Assembly: GCA_005882275.1 (NCBI GenBank)
Contig: VBAK01000140.1
Span: forward strand, 1-44,247
Source: Candidatus Segetimicrobium genomatis
GTDB lineage: Bacteria > Sysuimicrobiota > Sysuimicrobiia > Sysuimicrobiales > Segetimicrobiaceae
Direction: 5' to 3'
Length of the DNA stretch: 44,247 nt
The translations under genes were made by a program, and so were the position numbers. Positions 7,880-15,946 of the stretch are shown here, piece by piece; position 1 is the first letter of the stretch; the number at the start of each line of letters is the position of its first letter. Below the pieces are notes generated by a model. The model searched no databases. It saw only the letters and a list, made by a program, of their open reading frames with translations, and was not told the origin of the DNA.

Positions 7880-8559
7880 CCATGCATGCGATCGGCGCGA
7901 CCCTGAAGACCTCGACGGTCATCCTCGCCGACGACCACCCGCTCGTCCGGCGGGGCGTGCGCTCCCTCTTTCAGCCCATCCCCGAGTTCTCGATCGTCGC
8001 GGAAGCCAAGGATGGCTTCGAAGCGGTGGAGCTGGTTGAGCGCTGGTCACCCGACGTGCTCATCGTGGACATCACGATGCCCGGGCTCGACGGCATGGAG
8101 GTCACCCGGCGGGCCGCGCAGCGATCTCCCGGGACTCGGGCCGTGATCCTGTCGATGCACGAGGATGAAGCCCACGTGTTCGAGGCGCTTCGCGCGGGGG
8201 CCATGGCGTATGTGCTGAAGCGGGCCGTGGCGGACGATCTCGTCGAGGCGGTCCGCGCGGCGCTCGGGGGTCAGCACTACCTGAGCCCGCCGCTTTCCGC
8301 CCGCGCCCTCGAGGACTACGCGGCGGAGATCGGCGGCCGGTCAGGCCGGCCGCTGGACCCGTACGACGGGCTGTCGCCGCGCCAGCGCGAGGTCCTGCAC
8401 CTCGCCGCCAAAGGGATGACCTACGCCGAGATGGCCACCCGGCTGGGCGTCAGCCCGCATACGGTGGAGGCGCACCTGAGCGCCCTCATGCGCAAGATGG
8501 GTTTTCACAACTCCAGAGAGATCATCCGGTACGCGCTCAAGCGAGGCCTCACCGACTAA
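7876..8559 (+). CDS. Response regulator, NarL/LuxR family
   Basis: The protein has 227 residues. The receiver keeps all key residues: the acidic pair in ILADDHP, phospho-acceptor Asp65 in VLIVDITMPG, the Ser of LSMH and the Lys of YVLKRA. The C-terminal GerE helix-turn-helix (about 164-226) contains LSPRQREVLHLAAKGMTYAE and VSPHTVEAHLSALMRKMG. It starts at GTG in a GTGA overlap with the kinase gene (ATG 7882 is an alternative), so it is almost surely the kinase's partner. It should activate transcription as a phospho-dimer; no target site can be named from this window. Confidence 0.95.
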   Translation: MTMHAIGATLKTSTVILADDHPLVRRGVRSLFQPIPEFSIVAEAKDGFEAVELVERWSPDVLIVDITMPGLDGMEVTRRAAQRSPGTRAVILSMHEDEAHVFEALRAGAMAYVLKRAVADDLVEAVRAALGGQHYLSPPLSARALEDYAAEIGGRSGRPLDPYDGLSPRQREVLHLAAKGMTYAEMATRLGVSPHTVEAHLSALMRKMGFHNSREIIRYALKRGLTD

Positions 8560-8592
8560 GCTCCCAAGATTTGGATCTCGAACAGGCGTTCG

Positions 8593-8630
8593 TTCCGGAG
8601 TGCCGGGACGGTCTTCCCGGGGGTCCGGAA
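8593..8630 (+). terminator. Two-part hairpin after the kinase-regulator pair
   Basis: The outer arms TTCCGGA (8593-8599) and TCCGGAA (8624-8630) enclose the inner arms CCGGGA (8603-8608) and TCCCGG (8615-8620). That is 13 paired bases interrupted by one 3x3 internal loop, with a 6-base apical loop. It begins 33 bases after the stop. It probably ends or attenuates transcription before the second regulator gene. No T-run follows. Confidence 0.45.
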
Positions 8631-8735
8631 TGGATTTGGCCCATTGCATCGGTCATAGTGGTGAGCGCGTAACCGCCTGGCCGACAGCGCCACGGAACCG
8701 CAGAATATGAAGCCGCTGAGTTCAGGGCCCCGCGC

Positions 8736-9449
8736 ATGAGCAGCCAGTTGTCTGAACCTGACATCAGGGGAAACGGGCTCTCCGCAAACGGCGCGCGCGT
8801 ACGCGTGCTCGCGGCCGATCCGCATCCGATCACATTGTGGGGGCTGCAGCGCGTGCTGCAATCCGATCCGGCGCTCGAGCTGGTGGGGGCCTACGGCACC
8901 GGCAAGGAAGCGCTGGACGCGCTGGAACACTGCGCGTCCCTGCACCCGCTGGTACTGATCACCGAAGTGACGCTGCCCGACATGTCTGGAGTCGAACTCT
9001 GCCGCGCCATCAAGCGGAGCGCCCCCGACGCGGATGTGCTCGTCCTCACCGCGTGCGATGACAACGCCAGCATCCTCGGAGCCGTTGGCGCCGGCGTGTC
9101 GGGATACGTGCTCAAGGACATCACGCCCGAAAACCTTCTGCGGGCCATCCACGCGGTGCGGCGGGGGCAGACGCTGGTCCATCCCGGCATTGCGCGGCGC
9201 ATGCTCGACCGGCTCGCGCGCATCTCCAGCGACGGGAACGGCGGGCTGGTGCTCGGTGAGGAGCTCACCGAACGGGAGGCCGAAATCCTCGCTGAGGTCG
9301 CCAAGGGGCTGTCGAACAAGGAGATCGCGCGCAAGCTCTACATTTCTGAGAGCACGGTCAAGAGCCGCTTGAGAACCATCTTCGGCAAACTCGATGTCCG
9401 CGCCCGGACCCAGGCTGCCGCGTACGCGATCCGCCGGGGGTACGTCTGA
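8736..9449 (+). CDS. LuxR-type response regulator with Glu at the phosphorylation site
   Basis: The protein has 237 residues. The fold is a normal NarL/FixJ receiver: VLAADPHPITLWG, VLTACDD and the switch Lys in YVLKDI. But the phospho-acceptor position reads LITEVTLPDMSG, with Glu77 (GAA at 8964-8966) where Asp is expected. One residue of the acidic pocket is also Ala (AADP rather than DDHP). The GerE helix-turn-helix (about 175-237) is intact: LTEREAEILAEVAKGLSNKE and ISESTVKSRLRTIFGKL. It therefore probably binds DNA without phosphorylation, as a phosphomimic or atypical regulator (inference). It has its own 176-bp upstream gap, so it may be transcribed apart from the kinase. Confidence 0.93.
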   Translation: MSSQLSEPDIRGNGLSANGARVRVLAADPHPITLWGLQRVLQSDPALELVGAYGTGKEALDALEHCASLHPLVLITEVTLPDMSGVELCRAIKRSAPDADVLVLTACDDNASILGAVGAGVSGYVLKDITPENLLRAIHAVRRGQTLVHPGIARRMLDRLARISSDGNGGLVLGEELTEREAEILAEVAKGLSNKEIARKLYISESTVKSRLRTIFGKLDVRARTQAAAYAIRRGYV

Positions 9450-9464
9450 CCGGCCCCCGGGCGG
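9431..9464. terminator. Hairpin between convergent genes
   Basis: CCGCCGGGGG (9431-9440) can pair with CCCCCGGGCGG (9454-9464) with one bulge and a 13-base loop. It spans the last codons of the LuxR-type gene and the 15-bp gap before the stop of the convergent aminotransferase, so it could serve both directions. No T-run is present. Confidence 0.35.
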
Positions 9465-10673
9465 CTACGTCCGTCGCGCCGGCCGGCGCGGTCTTCGGGG
9501 TCTCCCCGGCGCTGCGGGCCGCGGCGCTCCGGCACGAGTAGCGCCCAGGCTCGGCGAGCCGGGTGCGGCCCTGCCCTCGCGCAGGCACGCCTCCAAGGCG
9601 CCGAGCAGGCGGCGGATCCGCTCCGTCGTGGCCTGGTTGCCCAGATGCCCGATGCGGATGACCCGCCCGGCGAGATGGTCCAGCCCGCCGGCCACGGCGA
9701 TCCGGTGCCGGACGCGCAGCCGCTCCATCAAGGCCGCGGCGTTGATGCCGTCCGGCGGATAGGCGACGGTCACGGTCGGCGAAGCCCAGCGGCGGTCGGC
9801 GAAGAGCGTGAACCCGAGACGTTCCAACCCCCCGCGGAGCAGCTCGGCGGCCTGGCGGTGGCGTTTGAACCGGGCCTCCAGGCCTTCGTCGAGGATTCGC
9901 TCGAGCGCCCGATTCAGCGCCACGATGTTATTGCTCGGGATCGTGACCGGGTAGGGGTGGTGGGGCCACTCGCGCTCGTAGCGGCGCCAGTTGCGCAGGT
10001 TGAGGTACCAGCCCCGGGACGGCGCGGGCTGGCCGTCGATGATCTCCCACCCCAGCGATGTCACCGCGACCGGCGCGACCCCAGGCGGGCACTCCAGACA
10101 CTTCTGCGACGCGGTCGCCACCGCCGCCAGGCCCCAGCCGTCGGTCAGGACCGGCGCTCCGGCCAGCGAGGAGACCGCGTCCACGGCGAGCGCTGCGCCC
10201 TCGGCGCGCGCCGCGGCCGCGAGGTCGGCGATGGGGTTGAGGATCCCGGTGGAGGTGTCGCTGTGCACGACGGCCAGGACGCGCAGCCGGCGCGCGCGGA
10301 GCCACGCCCGCGTCTCGTCCGGATCTGCCGGCCGCTCGTAGGGGATCTGCAAGACCTCGACGTGCGGGGTGTGCGCGCGGGCGATGTCGAGGAGGCGGTT
10401 GCCGAAGAAGCCGTTGGTGATCACGCCCACGACCCCATCGGCGCCGATCAGCGTGCCGAGCATCGCCTCCAGGCCGCCGCTTCCTGAGGCCGGGATGGGA
10501 TAGACGGACCCGGTGGTCTCGAAGATGCGCCGCAGCCGCGCGATGAACTGCTCGTAGAACGGCTGCCACTCCGGACCGTAGTGCTGGCGCACCGGCTGCC
10601 CCATCGCCTCGAGCACGTCGGGGCTCACCGGGACCGGCCCGGGGATCATGAGATCGAGGGGCCTGTCCTCCAT
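9465..10673 (-). CDS. Class V aminotransferase (alanine/serine-glyoxylate or PucG type)
   Basis: The protein has 402 residues. The N terminus LMIPGPVPVSPDVLEAMGQP and the following RQHYGPEWQPFYEQF are typical of alanine-glyoxylate, serine-glyoxylate and ureidoglycine-glyoxylate aminotransferases. ASGSGGLEAM forms the PLP phosphate loop, HSDTSTGILNPI and DAVSSLAGAPV carry the PLP-contacting Ser/Asp, and the Schiff-base Lys is in ATASQKCLECPPGVA. The last 35 residues are a Pro/Arg-rich tail probably outside the fold. The start codon has two tandem GGAGGATCC-type ribosome sites upstream (10676-10684 and 10690-10698). No purine-catabolic gene is nearby, so the true amino donor is uncertain. Confidence 0.88.
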   Translation of the reverse strand: MEDRPLDLMIPGPVPVSPDVLEAMGQPVRQHYGPEWQPFYEQFIARLRRIFETTGSVYPIPASGSGGLEAMLGTLIGADGVVGVITNGFFGNRLLDIARAHTPHVEVLQIPYERPADPDETRAWLRARRLRVLAVVHSDTSTGILNPIADLAAAARAEGAALAVDAVSSLAGAPVLTDGWGLAAVATASQKCLECPPGVAPVAVTSLGWEIIDGQPAPSRGWYLNLRNWRRYEREWPHHPYPVTIPSNNIVALNRALERILDEGLEARFKRHRQAAELLRGGLERLGFTLFADRRWASPTVTVAYPPDGINAAALMERLRVRHRIAVAGGLDHLAGRVIRIGHLGNQATTERIRRLLGALEACLREGRAAPGSPSLGATRAGAPRPAAPGRPRRPRRPARRT

Positions 10674-10759
10674 TGGGATCCTCCTCGGCGGATCCTCCGC
10701 GGCGCAGACCGTTCTTCGGTTTCGGTGGATCCCCGCAGGCTTCCTCCGTTCCGCCCGCG

Positions 10760-11203
10760 TCAGCGTGTGATCGCCTCGCCCGGCTCGCCCACCGCGGCCG
10801 CGAGCAGCGAGATCCAGACGAGCAGGCCCAGGAAGCGGCCCTCCTCGACCACGGGGATCACTTCGGCGCCCTCCCGCAGCATCAGGGCGGCCGCTTCCTC
10901 GAGCGACGCCCCCGGCGCGAGCATGACCGGCGCCGGCGCGGCCACGCCGCCCACGGTCATCTTGTCCAGCACCTCGCGCAGTTCATAGACGTCCAAGGTC
11001 GTGGCCTCGGAGGGGGTGAACCGCAGCAGCGTCTTCTCGTCCACGAGCCCGAGGAACCGTCCTTCCGACACGATGGGGAGGACCGGGGCGCCCTGCTCGC
11101 GCAGGAGCCGGAGCGCCGTGGCGATCGTCGTCCGCGCGGTGATCACCGGAACGTCCGTGATCATCCACTCGCGAACACAGACATCCCTGAGGTCTGTGAT
11201 CAT
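10760..11203 (-). CDS. CBS-domain pair protein
   Basis: The protein has 147 residues in two CBS motifs. The first is about residues 10-65 (VREWMITDVPVITARTTIAT and PVLPIVSEGRFLGLVDEKTL). The second is about 80-140 (VMLAPGASLEEAAALMLREG and VIPVVEEGRFLGLLVWISLL). No other domain is fused, so it is a stand-alone adenosine-nucleotide-binding regulator of unknown partner. I chose ATG 11203 because AAGGAGGG lies just upstream; an in-frame ATG at 11281 would add 26 low-quality residues and run into the shared control region. It is transcribed divergently from the CGNR regulator and probably shares control sites with it. Confidence 0.85.
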   Translation of the reverse strand: MITDLRDVCVREWMITDVPVITARTTIATALRLLREQGAPVLPIVSEGRFLGLVDEKTLLRFTPSEATTLDVYELREVLDKMTVGGVAAPAPVMLAPGASLEEAAALMLREGAEVIPVVEEGRFLGLLVWISLLAAAVGEPGEAITR

Positions 11204-11292
11204 CGGGAGCCCTCCTTGTTGGGTCTCGCCTGCGGATCTGCCTGTTGCGCGGGCCTGCCTTGCGCCATCCCGAGGCGGCACTTGTGAAATGG

Positions 11293-11376
11293 AGGTTTAA
11301 CCTGCTAGACTCATTTTGGTGGTTAATAGCGTACCGGAGTCGCCTCTAACCTGTCAAGTTAATGTTGAAGGTTAAT
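11293..11376. promoter_or_regulatory. Cluster of GGTTAA-type operator sites between divergent genes
   Basis: Five related half-sites lie in 84 bp of an unusually AT-rich gap. AGGTTTAACCT (11293-11303) is a dyad. GGTTAAT follows at 11321-11327, TAACCT (inverted) at 11347-11352, AAGTTAAT at 11356-11363 and AGGTTAAT at 11369-11376. TAACCT and AGGTTA at 11347 and 11369 form a second perfect inverted repeat. This looks like an operator array for a DNA-binding protein, most simply the CGNR protein encoded just to the right (inference). Confidence 0.5.
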
Positions 11377-11434
11377 GGCAGGCTGAGCGCGATCCGACAA
11401 GGCGCAGAGGCGGGACTGAGCCGGGGGGGACACA

Positions 11435-12058
11435 ATGGCTCAGCTGGCGATTCAGGAAAAGGTCTTTGAGTTCGCGGGCGGGCGGTTGTGCCTGGATTTT
11501 GCAAACACCCTCGGCGGATCGCGCGTCAGGCCAAAGGAATATTTGACGAGCTATCGCGATCTGGTGTCGTGGGGACGGCAGGCCGGGGTCGTGAGCGGTC
11601 CGGAGGCCGAACGCCTCACGGAGGCCGCGCGACGGCGTCCCTCGGATGCGGCGAAGGCGCTCGCGGAGGCCGTCGGCCTTCGGGAGACGATCTTCAGGAT
11701 CTTCTCGACCGTCATCGACGGGCGCGAGCCCGAGCAGGCCGATCTCAGCGCATTGGGCGCGGGGCTGTCGCGGGCCATGGTCCACCTCCGCGTCCTGCCG
11801 CGCGCCGGCGGCTACGCCTGGGGGTGGGCGGACGACAGCGAGCACCTGCACCGGGTGATCTGGCCGGTCGTCCGATCGGCGGCGGAGTTACTGGTGTCGG
11901 GAGAGGCGTCCCGGGTGGGGCGCTGTGCCGGGGAGGACTGTGACTGGCTCTTCATGGATACCAGCCACAACCACAGCCGGCGCTGGTGCGATATGCGGTC
12001 GTGTGGAAACCGGGCAAAAGCCCGGCGCCACTCTGCCCGGAAGAAAGAACGATCGTAA
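11435..12058 (+). CDS. CGNR zinc-finger / ABATE-domain regulator
   Basis: The protein has 207 residues. The N-terminal ABATE domain begins with EFAGGRLCLDFANTLGG, the family's typical opening, and is mostly helical. The C-terminal CGNR zinc finger has Cys164 and Cys169 (RCAGEDCDWLFMD) and Cys185 and Cys190 (RRWCDMRSCGNRAKARRH), with the CGNR box that names the family. These proteins are predicted stress- or metabolite-linked transcription regulators, mostly known from actinobacteria and other soil bacteria. The upstream gap contains repeated GGTTAA sites that could be its own operator. The basic tail after the zinc finger (ARRHSARKKERS) fits DNA contact. Confidence 0.9.
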   Translation: MAQLAIQEKVFEFAGGRLCLDFANTLGGSRVRPKEYLTSYRDLVSWGRQAGVVSGPEAERLTEAARRRPSDAAKALAEAVGLRETIFRIFSTVIDGREPEQADLSALGAGLSRAMVHLRVLPRAGGYAWGWADDSEHLHRVIWPVVRSAAELLVSGEASRVGRCAGEDCDWLFMDTSHNHSRRWCDMRSCGNRAKARRHSARKKERS

Positions 12059-12070
12059 CCTGCCCGCCCG

Positions 12071-12091
12071 CGGCCGGCGCGTCGCCGGCCG
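12071..12091. terminator. 9-bp perfect hairpin between convergent genes
   Basis: CGGCCGGCG and CGCCGGCCG pair perfectly around a CGT loop, 12 bases after the CGNR gene stop and 54 bases from the end of the convergent transporter ATPase gene. A bidirectional terminator is the simplest reading; there is no T-run. Confidence 0.45.
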
Positions 12092-12145
12092 GACCGCTCA
12101 CCCGCCGTCGTCGATCACGGAGGCGTCCAGCCGCCTGCCCGGATG

Positions 12146-14167
12146 TCATCGTGGTCGGGCGCCCGGCGGCGTCTGGAGCTTCCTCAGATCGTCCGGGGCG
12201 ATGTGACAGCGAATGAGGTGGTCCTGCCCGGCGTCCTGCCACGGCGGCGCCTCCCGTTCACAGATCGCCCCGAGCTTTCTGGGGCACCTGGTGTGAAACC
12301 GGCAGCCGGCCGGCGGATGCGCGAGGCTCGGGATGTCGCTCCCCAGCCGGATGCGCGGCCGGGCCTCGTCCCCGTCGATCGTGGGAATGGCCGACAGCAG
12401 CGCTTCGGTGTAGGGATGTGTGGGGCCCGCGAAGATCGCCTCGGTGTCCCCGGTCTCCACGAGCTGCGCCATGTACATGACGCCGATCCGGTCGGCCAGG
12501 TACCGCACCACCGCCAGGTCGTGAGAGATGAGGACGTACGAGACCCCTTCGGTCGCCTGCAGTTCCTCCAGGAGGCCGAGGATGGCGGCCTGGACCGAGA
12601 CGTCCAGCGCGGAGACGGGCTCGTCGCAGACGGCCAGGGCAGGCTTCCCGGCCAAGGCCCGCGCGATGGCCGCGCGCTGCCTCAGCCCGCCGGACAGCTG
12701 CGCGGCGCGGAGGTCCAGGTACCGCGGTTCGAGGCGCACCTGACGGGCGAGCTCGGCGACGCGCCGCTGCCCGGCGCGGCCGCCCAGGTGCAGGAGCACC
12801 TGCACCGCCCGGGTGAGGATGCGCCGGATGGTCCAGCTGGGGTTGAGCGTCGTGTCCGGGTTTTGGAACACCATCTGCATCGCCTGGAGGATGCGCAGGC
12901 CGCGCCGGCTGCCCTTCCAGGGCTCCGGAGCGCCGGCGAAGACGAGCGTCCCGGCATCGGGCACCGTCAGGCCGACGAGACAGCGCGCCAGCGTCGTTTT
13001 GCCGCTGCCCGACTCCCCGACGAGGCCGAGGGTCTCCTCCTTCCTGACCTCGAGCGACACGTCGTCCACCGCAACGGTGTCTCCCCCGCGCCCGTGATAG
13101 CTCTTGCGCAGCCCGCTCACCTCGAGCAGCGTCTCTGCGGATGTTCCGCCCGTGCCCGGGACGGCGGCCGGGTACGTATGCGGCATCTGCGGGACGTCTT
13201 CCCAGAAATAGCACCGGCTGCGCCGCCCCGGCCCCACGTCGTACAGCTCGGGCTCGCGGCCGCGGCATCGCGCCTTCGCCAGGACGCACCGGGGATGGAA
13301 GGCGCACCCGGCGATGGCATCGCCGAGGAAAGGGAGCGCGCCCGGGATGGGCTCGAGCCGGACCCGCCCCTTCCCAGGCTCGAACCGGGGAACGCAGCGG
13401 AGCAGGCCCATCGTGTACGGGTGGCGGGGGGCGTGGAGGAGGTCGTGCGCGGGGCCTTCCTCGACGATCCGGCCCGCGTACATGATGCCGATCCGGTCGC
13501 ACATCCGGGAGACGAGTCCGAGATTGTGGCTGATGAGCAGGATCGACGCGTCGATCTCGGCGCGGAGCGCGGCGATGAGGTCGATGATCTCGGCTTCGAT
13601 CGTCACATCGAGCCCCGTGGTCGGCTCGTCGAGGAGGAGCAGCCGCGGGCCGCCGGCCAGCGCCATGGCGATGACCACGCGCTGCTGCTGCCCCCCGGAG
13701 AGCTGGTGGGGGTAGCGCCGCATGATGTCGTCCGGATCGGGCATGGCCACCTTCGCCAGGGCCTCGGCGGCGCGGCGCGCCGCTTCCTTCCGGCCCGCGC
13801 CGCGGTGGAACCGGTACACTTCGGCGATCTGGTCGCCGACCCGCAGCGCCGGGTTCAGGGCGCCCGCCGGATCCTGGTAGACCATCGCGAGCCGGGCCCC
13901 GCGCCAGCGCCGGAGTGCCTCCCCGTCCAGCCGGGTCAGGTCCTCGCCGTCTACACGGATCGCGCCGGCGTCGATGCGGCCGTTGCGGGGGAGGTAGCGC
14001 ATGAGGGCGAGGGCCAGGGTCGTCTTGCCGCACCCGGACTCGCCCACGAGCCCGTAGGCTTCTCCGCGGCCGATGCCGAGCGAGACGTTGGACACCGCGG
14101 TTCCCCAGGTGCCCGCCCGGCGGTACGAGACGGTCAGTCCCTCGACCTCCAGCAGCGGAGGGGTCAT
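12146..14167 (-). CDS. Fused dual ATPase of a peptide/oligosaccharide importer (DppD-DppF type)
   Basis: The protein has 673 residues with two complete ABC domains. Domain 1: Walker A GESGCGKTT, signature LSGGQQQRVVIAMAL, Walker B LLLLDEPTTGLD, then an oligopeptide C-terminal domain with clustered Cys (FHPRCVLAKARC). Domain 2: GESGSGKTT, signature LSGGLRQRAAIARAL, AVCDEPVSALD, then a second Cys-bearing tail (CRFHTRCPRK). Normally DppD and DppF are separate chains. I chose ATG 14167 because it overlaps the permease stop by 4 bases and lies just before the ABC fold; an ATG 90 bases further upstream would lie inside the permease gene. It energises uptake by the two permeases upstream. Confidence 0.93.
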   Translation of the reverse strand: MTPPLLEVEGLTVSYRRAGTWGTAVSNVSLGIGRGEAYGLVGESGCGKTTLALALMRYLPRNGRIDAGAIRVDGEDLTRLDGEALRRWRGARLAMVYQDPAGALNPALRVGDQIAEVYRFHRGAGRKEAARRAAEALAKVAMPDPDDIMRRYPHQLSGGQQQRVVIAMALAGGPRLLLLDEPTTGLDVTIEAEIIDLIAALRAEIDASILLISHNLGLVSRMCDRIGIMYAGRIVEEGPAHDLLHAPRHPYTMGLLRCVPRFEPGKGRVRLEPIPGALPFLGDAIAGCAFHPRCVLAKARCRGREPELYDVGPGRRSRCYFWEDVPQMPHTYPAAVPGTGGTSAETLLEVSGLRKSYHGRGGDTVAVDDVSLEVRKEETLGLVGESGSGKTTLARCLVGLTVPDAGTLVFAGAPEPWKGSRRGLRILQAMQMVFQNPDTTLNPSWTIRRILTRAVQVLLHLGGRAGQRRVAELARQVRLEPRYLDLRAAQLSGGLRQRAAIARALAGKPALAVCDEPVSALDVSVQAAILGLLEELQATEGVSYVLISHDLAVVRYLADRIGVMYMAQLVETGDTEAIFAGPTHPYTEALLSAIPTIDGDEARPRIRLGSDIPSLAHPPAGCRFHTRCPRKLGAICEREAPPWQDAGQDHLIRCHIAPDDLRKLQTPPGARPR

Positions 14168-14973
14168 TCGGCGAGCGCGCGCCTCACCCCATCGGCCGCG
14201 AGGTTCACGCCGATGATCAGCGAGGCGAGGGCCAGGGCGGGGGCGAGCACCGTCCACGGCGCGATCTGGACGAACGCGCGCTCCACCGCCACGGTGAGTC
14301 CCCAGTCCGGCGACGGCGGCTGAATGCCGAGTTGGAGGAAGGAGAGCGTGCCCGCGGTGAACACCGCGTACCCCAGCCGCACCGTGCCCTCGACGATGAG
14401 CGGGGACGTCACATTGGGGAGGATCTCGAAGAACATGATGAAGAGGCCCCGGTCGCCGCGCAGGCGCGCCGCATCGACGTACTCGCGCTCGCGTTCGATC
14501 AGGACCGCCGACCGGACCGTGCGCGCGACCAGCGGCGAGAACAGCACCGCGATCGCCAGGATCACGTTCGTCGTGGACCGGCCCACGAGCGCCAGGACCA
14601 CGGTCGCGGGGATGATCACCGGCAGGCTCATCACCGCGTCGACGAGCCGCATCAGGACGTCGTCGAGGAGGCCGCGGTGGAACCCGGCGACGAGGCCGAT
14701 CGTCGTTCCGCCGAGAAGGCTGAGGAGGGTGGCCGTGGGGGCGATGGTGAGGACCGGGGCCGCCCCGGCCAGGACCCGGGAGAGCACGTCGCGTCCAAGG
14801 TCATCGGTGCCGAGCCAGTGCGCCCCGCTGGGGGGCGCGAGCGGGTGGGCCGGGCCGACCGCGAACGGATCGTACGGGGTGATGACCTTCCATTCCAGCG
14901 CGGCGAAAATCCAGAAGACCACGACCGCGCCGCCGGCCAGGAACGCCGCGTTCCGGATCAGCCGGCCGGGCAC
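14164..14973 (-). CDS. ABC importer permease, DppC/OppC type
   Basis: The protein has 269 residues. One N-terminal membrane segment precedes the family signature HWLGTDDLGRDVLSRVLAGA, followed by five helices. The cytoplasmic EAA-like coupling loop is about REYVDAARLRGDRGLFIMFF. It forms the membrane pore with the DppB-like partner. Start GTG 14973 has AAGGG a few bases upstream and lies 6 bp after the partner's stop. Confidence 0.93.
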   Translation of the reverse strand: MPGRLIRNAAFLAGGAVVVFWIFAALEWKVITPYDPFAVGPAHPLAPPSGAHWLGTDDLGRDVLSRVLAGAAPVLTIAPTATLLSLLGGTTIGLVAGFHRGLLDDVLMRLVDAVMSLPVIIPATVVLALVGRSTTNVILAIAVLFSPLVARTVRSAVLIEREREYVDAARLRGDRGLFIMFFEILPNVTSPLIVEGTVRLGYAVFTAGTLSFLQLGIQPPSPDWGLTVAVERAFVQIAPWTVLAPALALASLIIGVNLAADGVRRALAE

Positions 14974-14979
14974 AGGCCC

Positions 14980-15927
14980 TTAGTCCGAATACCGGACCCG
15001 CGGATTGAGCAGCGCCACCAGCAGGTCCGCGGCCAGGTTGGACAGCATGAAGATCGCGGCGACCAGCAGCGCCGTCGCCTCGAGCACCGGGACATCGTGC
15101 CCCACCGCCGAATCGTAGATCAGCTTGCCCAGGCCGGGATAGGTGAAGAGGGTCTCCACCACCACCAGCCCGCCGACCAGCCAGCCCACCTGTGATCCGA
15201 TGACCGTGATCGTCGGCAAGAGCGCGTTGCGCAGGGCGTGGCGCAGGATCACATACCGGAGCGGCAGCCCCTTCAGCACCGCCGTCCGGATGTAGCCCGA
15301 CGCCATCACCTCCACCATGCCCGCCCGCGCCATCCGGGCGATATAGCCGAACAGGACGAGCATGAGGGGGATCGACGGCAGGAGGAGGTCGTGGATGCGC
15401 TCCAGCGGCCCGGCCCCGGGGGGCGGCTGGGCGATGATGGGGAACCACCCCAGTCGGACGCCGAACACCACGAGCACGATGACCCCGCTCACAAACTCGG
15501 GGATCGCGGTCAGCGAGAGGCCGATGAGGCTGATGGCGGTGTCCACGGGACGGTCTTCGTTCAGGCCGGCGACGATGCCCAGACCGAGGGAGATCGGGAC
15601 CACGCAGATCAGAGCGATCAGGGCGAGCGCGAGGGAGTTCTGGAGCCGCGCGAGCACAAAGGGACGGACCGGCCGGTGCAGGACCATGGAATCCCCCCAG
15701 CGCCCGATGACGAAGCTCCCGAGCCAGGCGGCGTACCTGACCGGCACGGGCCGGTCCGCCCCAAGCTGATGCCGCAGGGCCGCGGCCTGCTCCGGCGTCG
15801 CATACGGTCCGAGGATCGTGCGCGCCACGTCGCCCGGCACGATCTCGGCCAGGGCGAAGATCAGCACGGACACGAGCCACAGCGCAGGCAGCACCAGCCC
15901 GAGTCTCCGGAGCAGGAATCGAGCCAC
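14980..15927 (-). CDS. ABC importer permease, DppB/OppB type
   Basis: The protein has 315 residues. The start MARFLLRRLGLVLPALWLVS and the PGDVARTILGPYATPEQAAA region are standard for DppB. Six membrane segments follow, and the coupling loop includes YIRTAVLKGLPLRYVILRHA. The GTG start follows GGGGAGAAGG. The 19-bp gap to the binding-protein gene shows a single operon. Substrate class (peptide, nickel, sugar oligomer) cannot be read from the permease. Confidence 0.93.
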   Translation of the reverse strand: MARFLLRRLGLVLPALWLVSVLIFALAEIVPGDVARTILGPYATPEQAAALRHQLGADRPVPVRYAAWLGSFVIGRWGDSMVLHRPVRPFVLARLQNSLALALIALICVVPISLGLGIVAGLNEDRPVDTAISLIGLSLTAIPEFVSGVIVLVVFGVRLGWFPIIAQPPPGAGPLERIHDLLLPSIPLMLVLFGYIARMARAGMVEVMASGYIRTAVLKGLPLRYVILRHALRNALLPTITVIGSQVGWLVGGLVVVETLFTYPGLGKLIYDSAVGHDVPVLEATALLVAAIFMLSNLAADLLVALLNPRVRYSD

Positions 15928-15946
15928 GCGCCTTCTCCCCGGCCGG

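Noticed and set aside
5756-9449. Active c-di-GMP hydrolysis by the HD-domain kinase
   Set aside because: The HHE and GYP residues needed for a standard HD-GYP site are replaced; only a binding or regulatory role remains plausible.
11352-11357. Perfect minus-strand TTGACA (-35) in the CBS/CGNR gap
   Set aside because: No -10 box lies 16-18 bp downstream on that strand; the closest AT-rich hexamer is about 23 bp away. It may be chance within the repeated sites.
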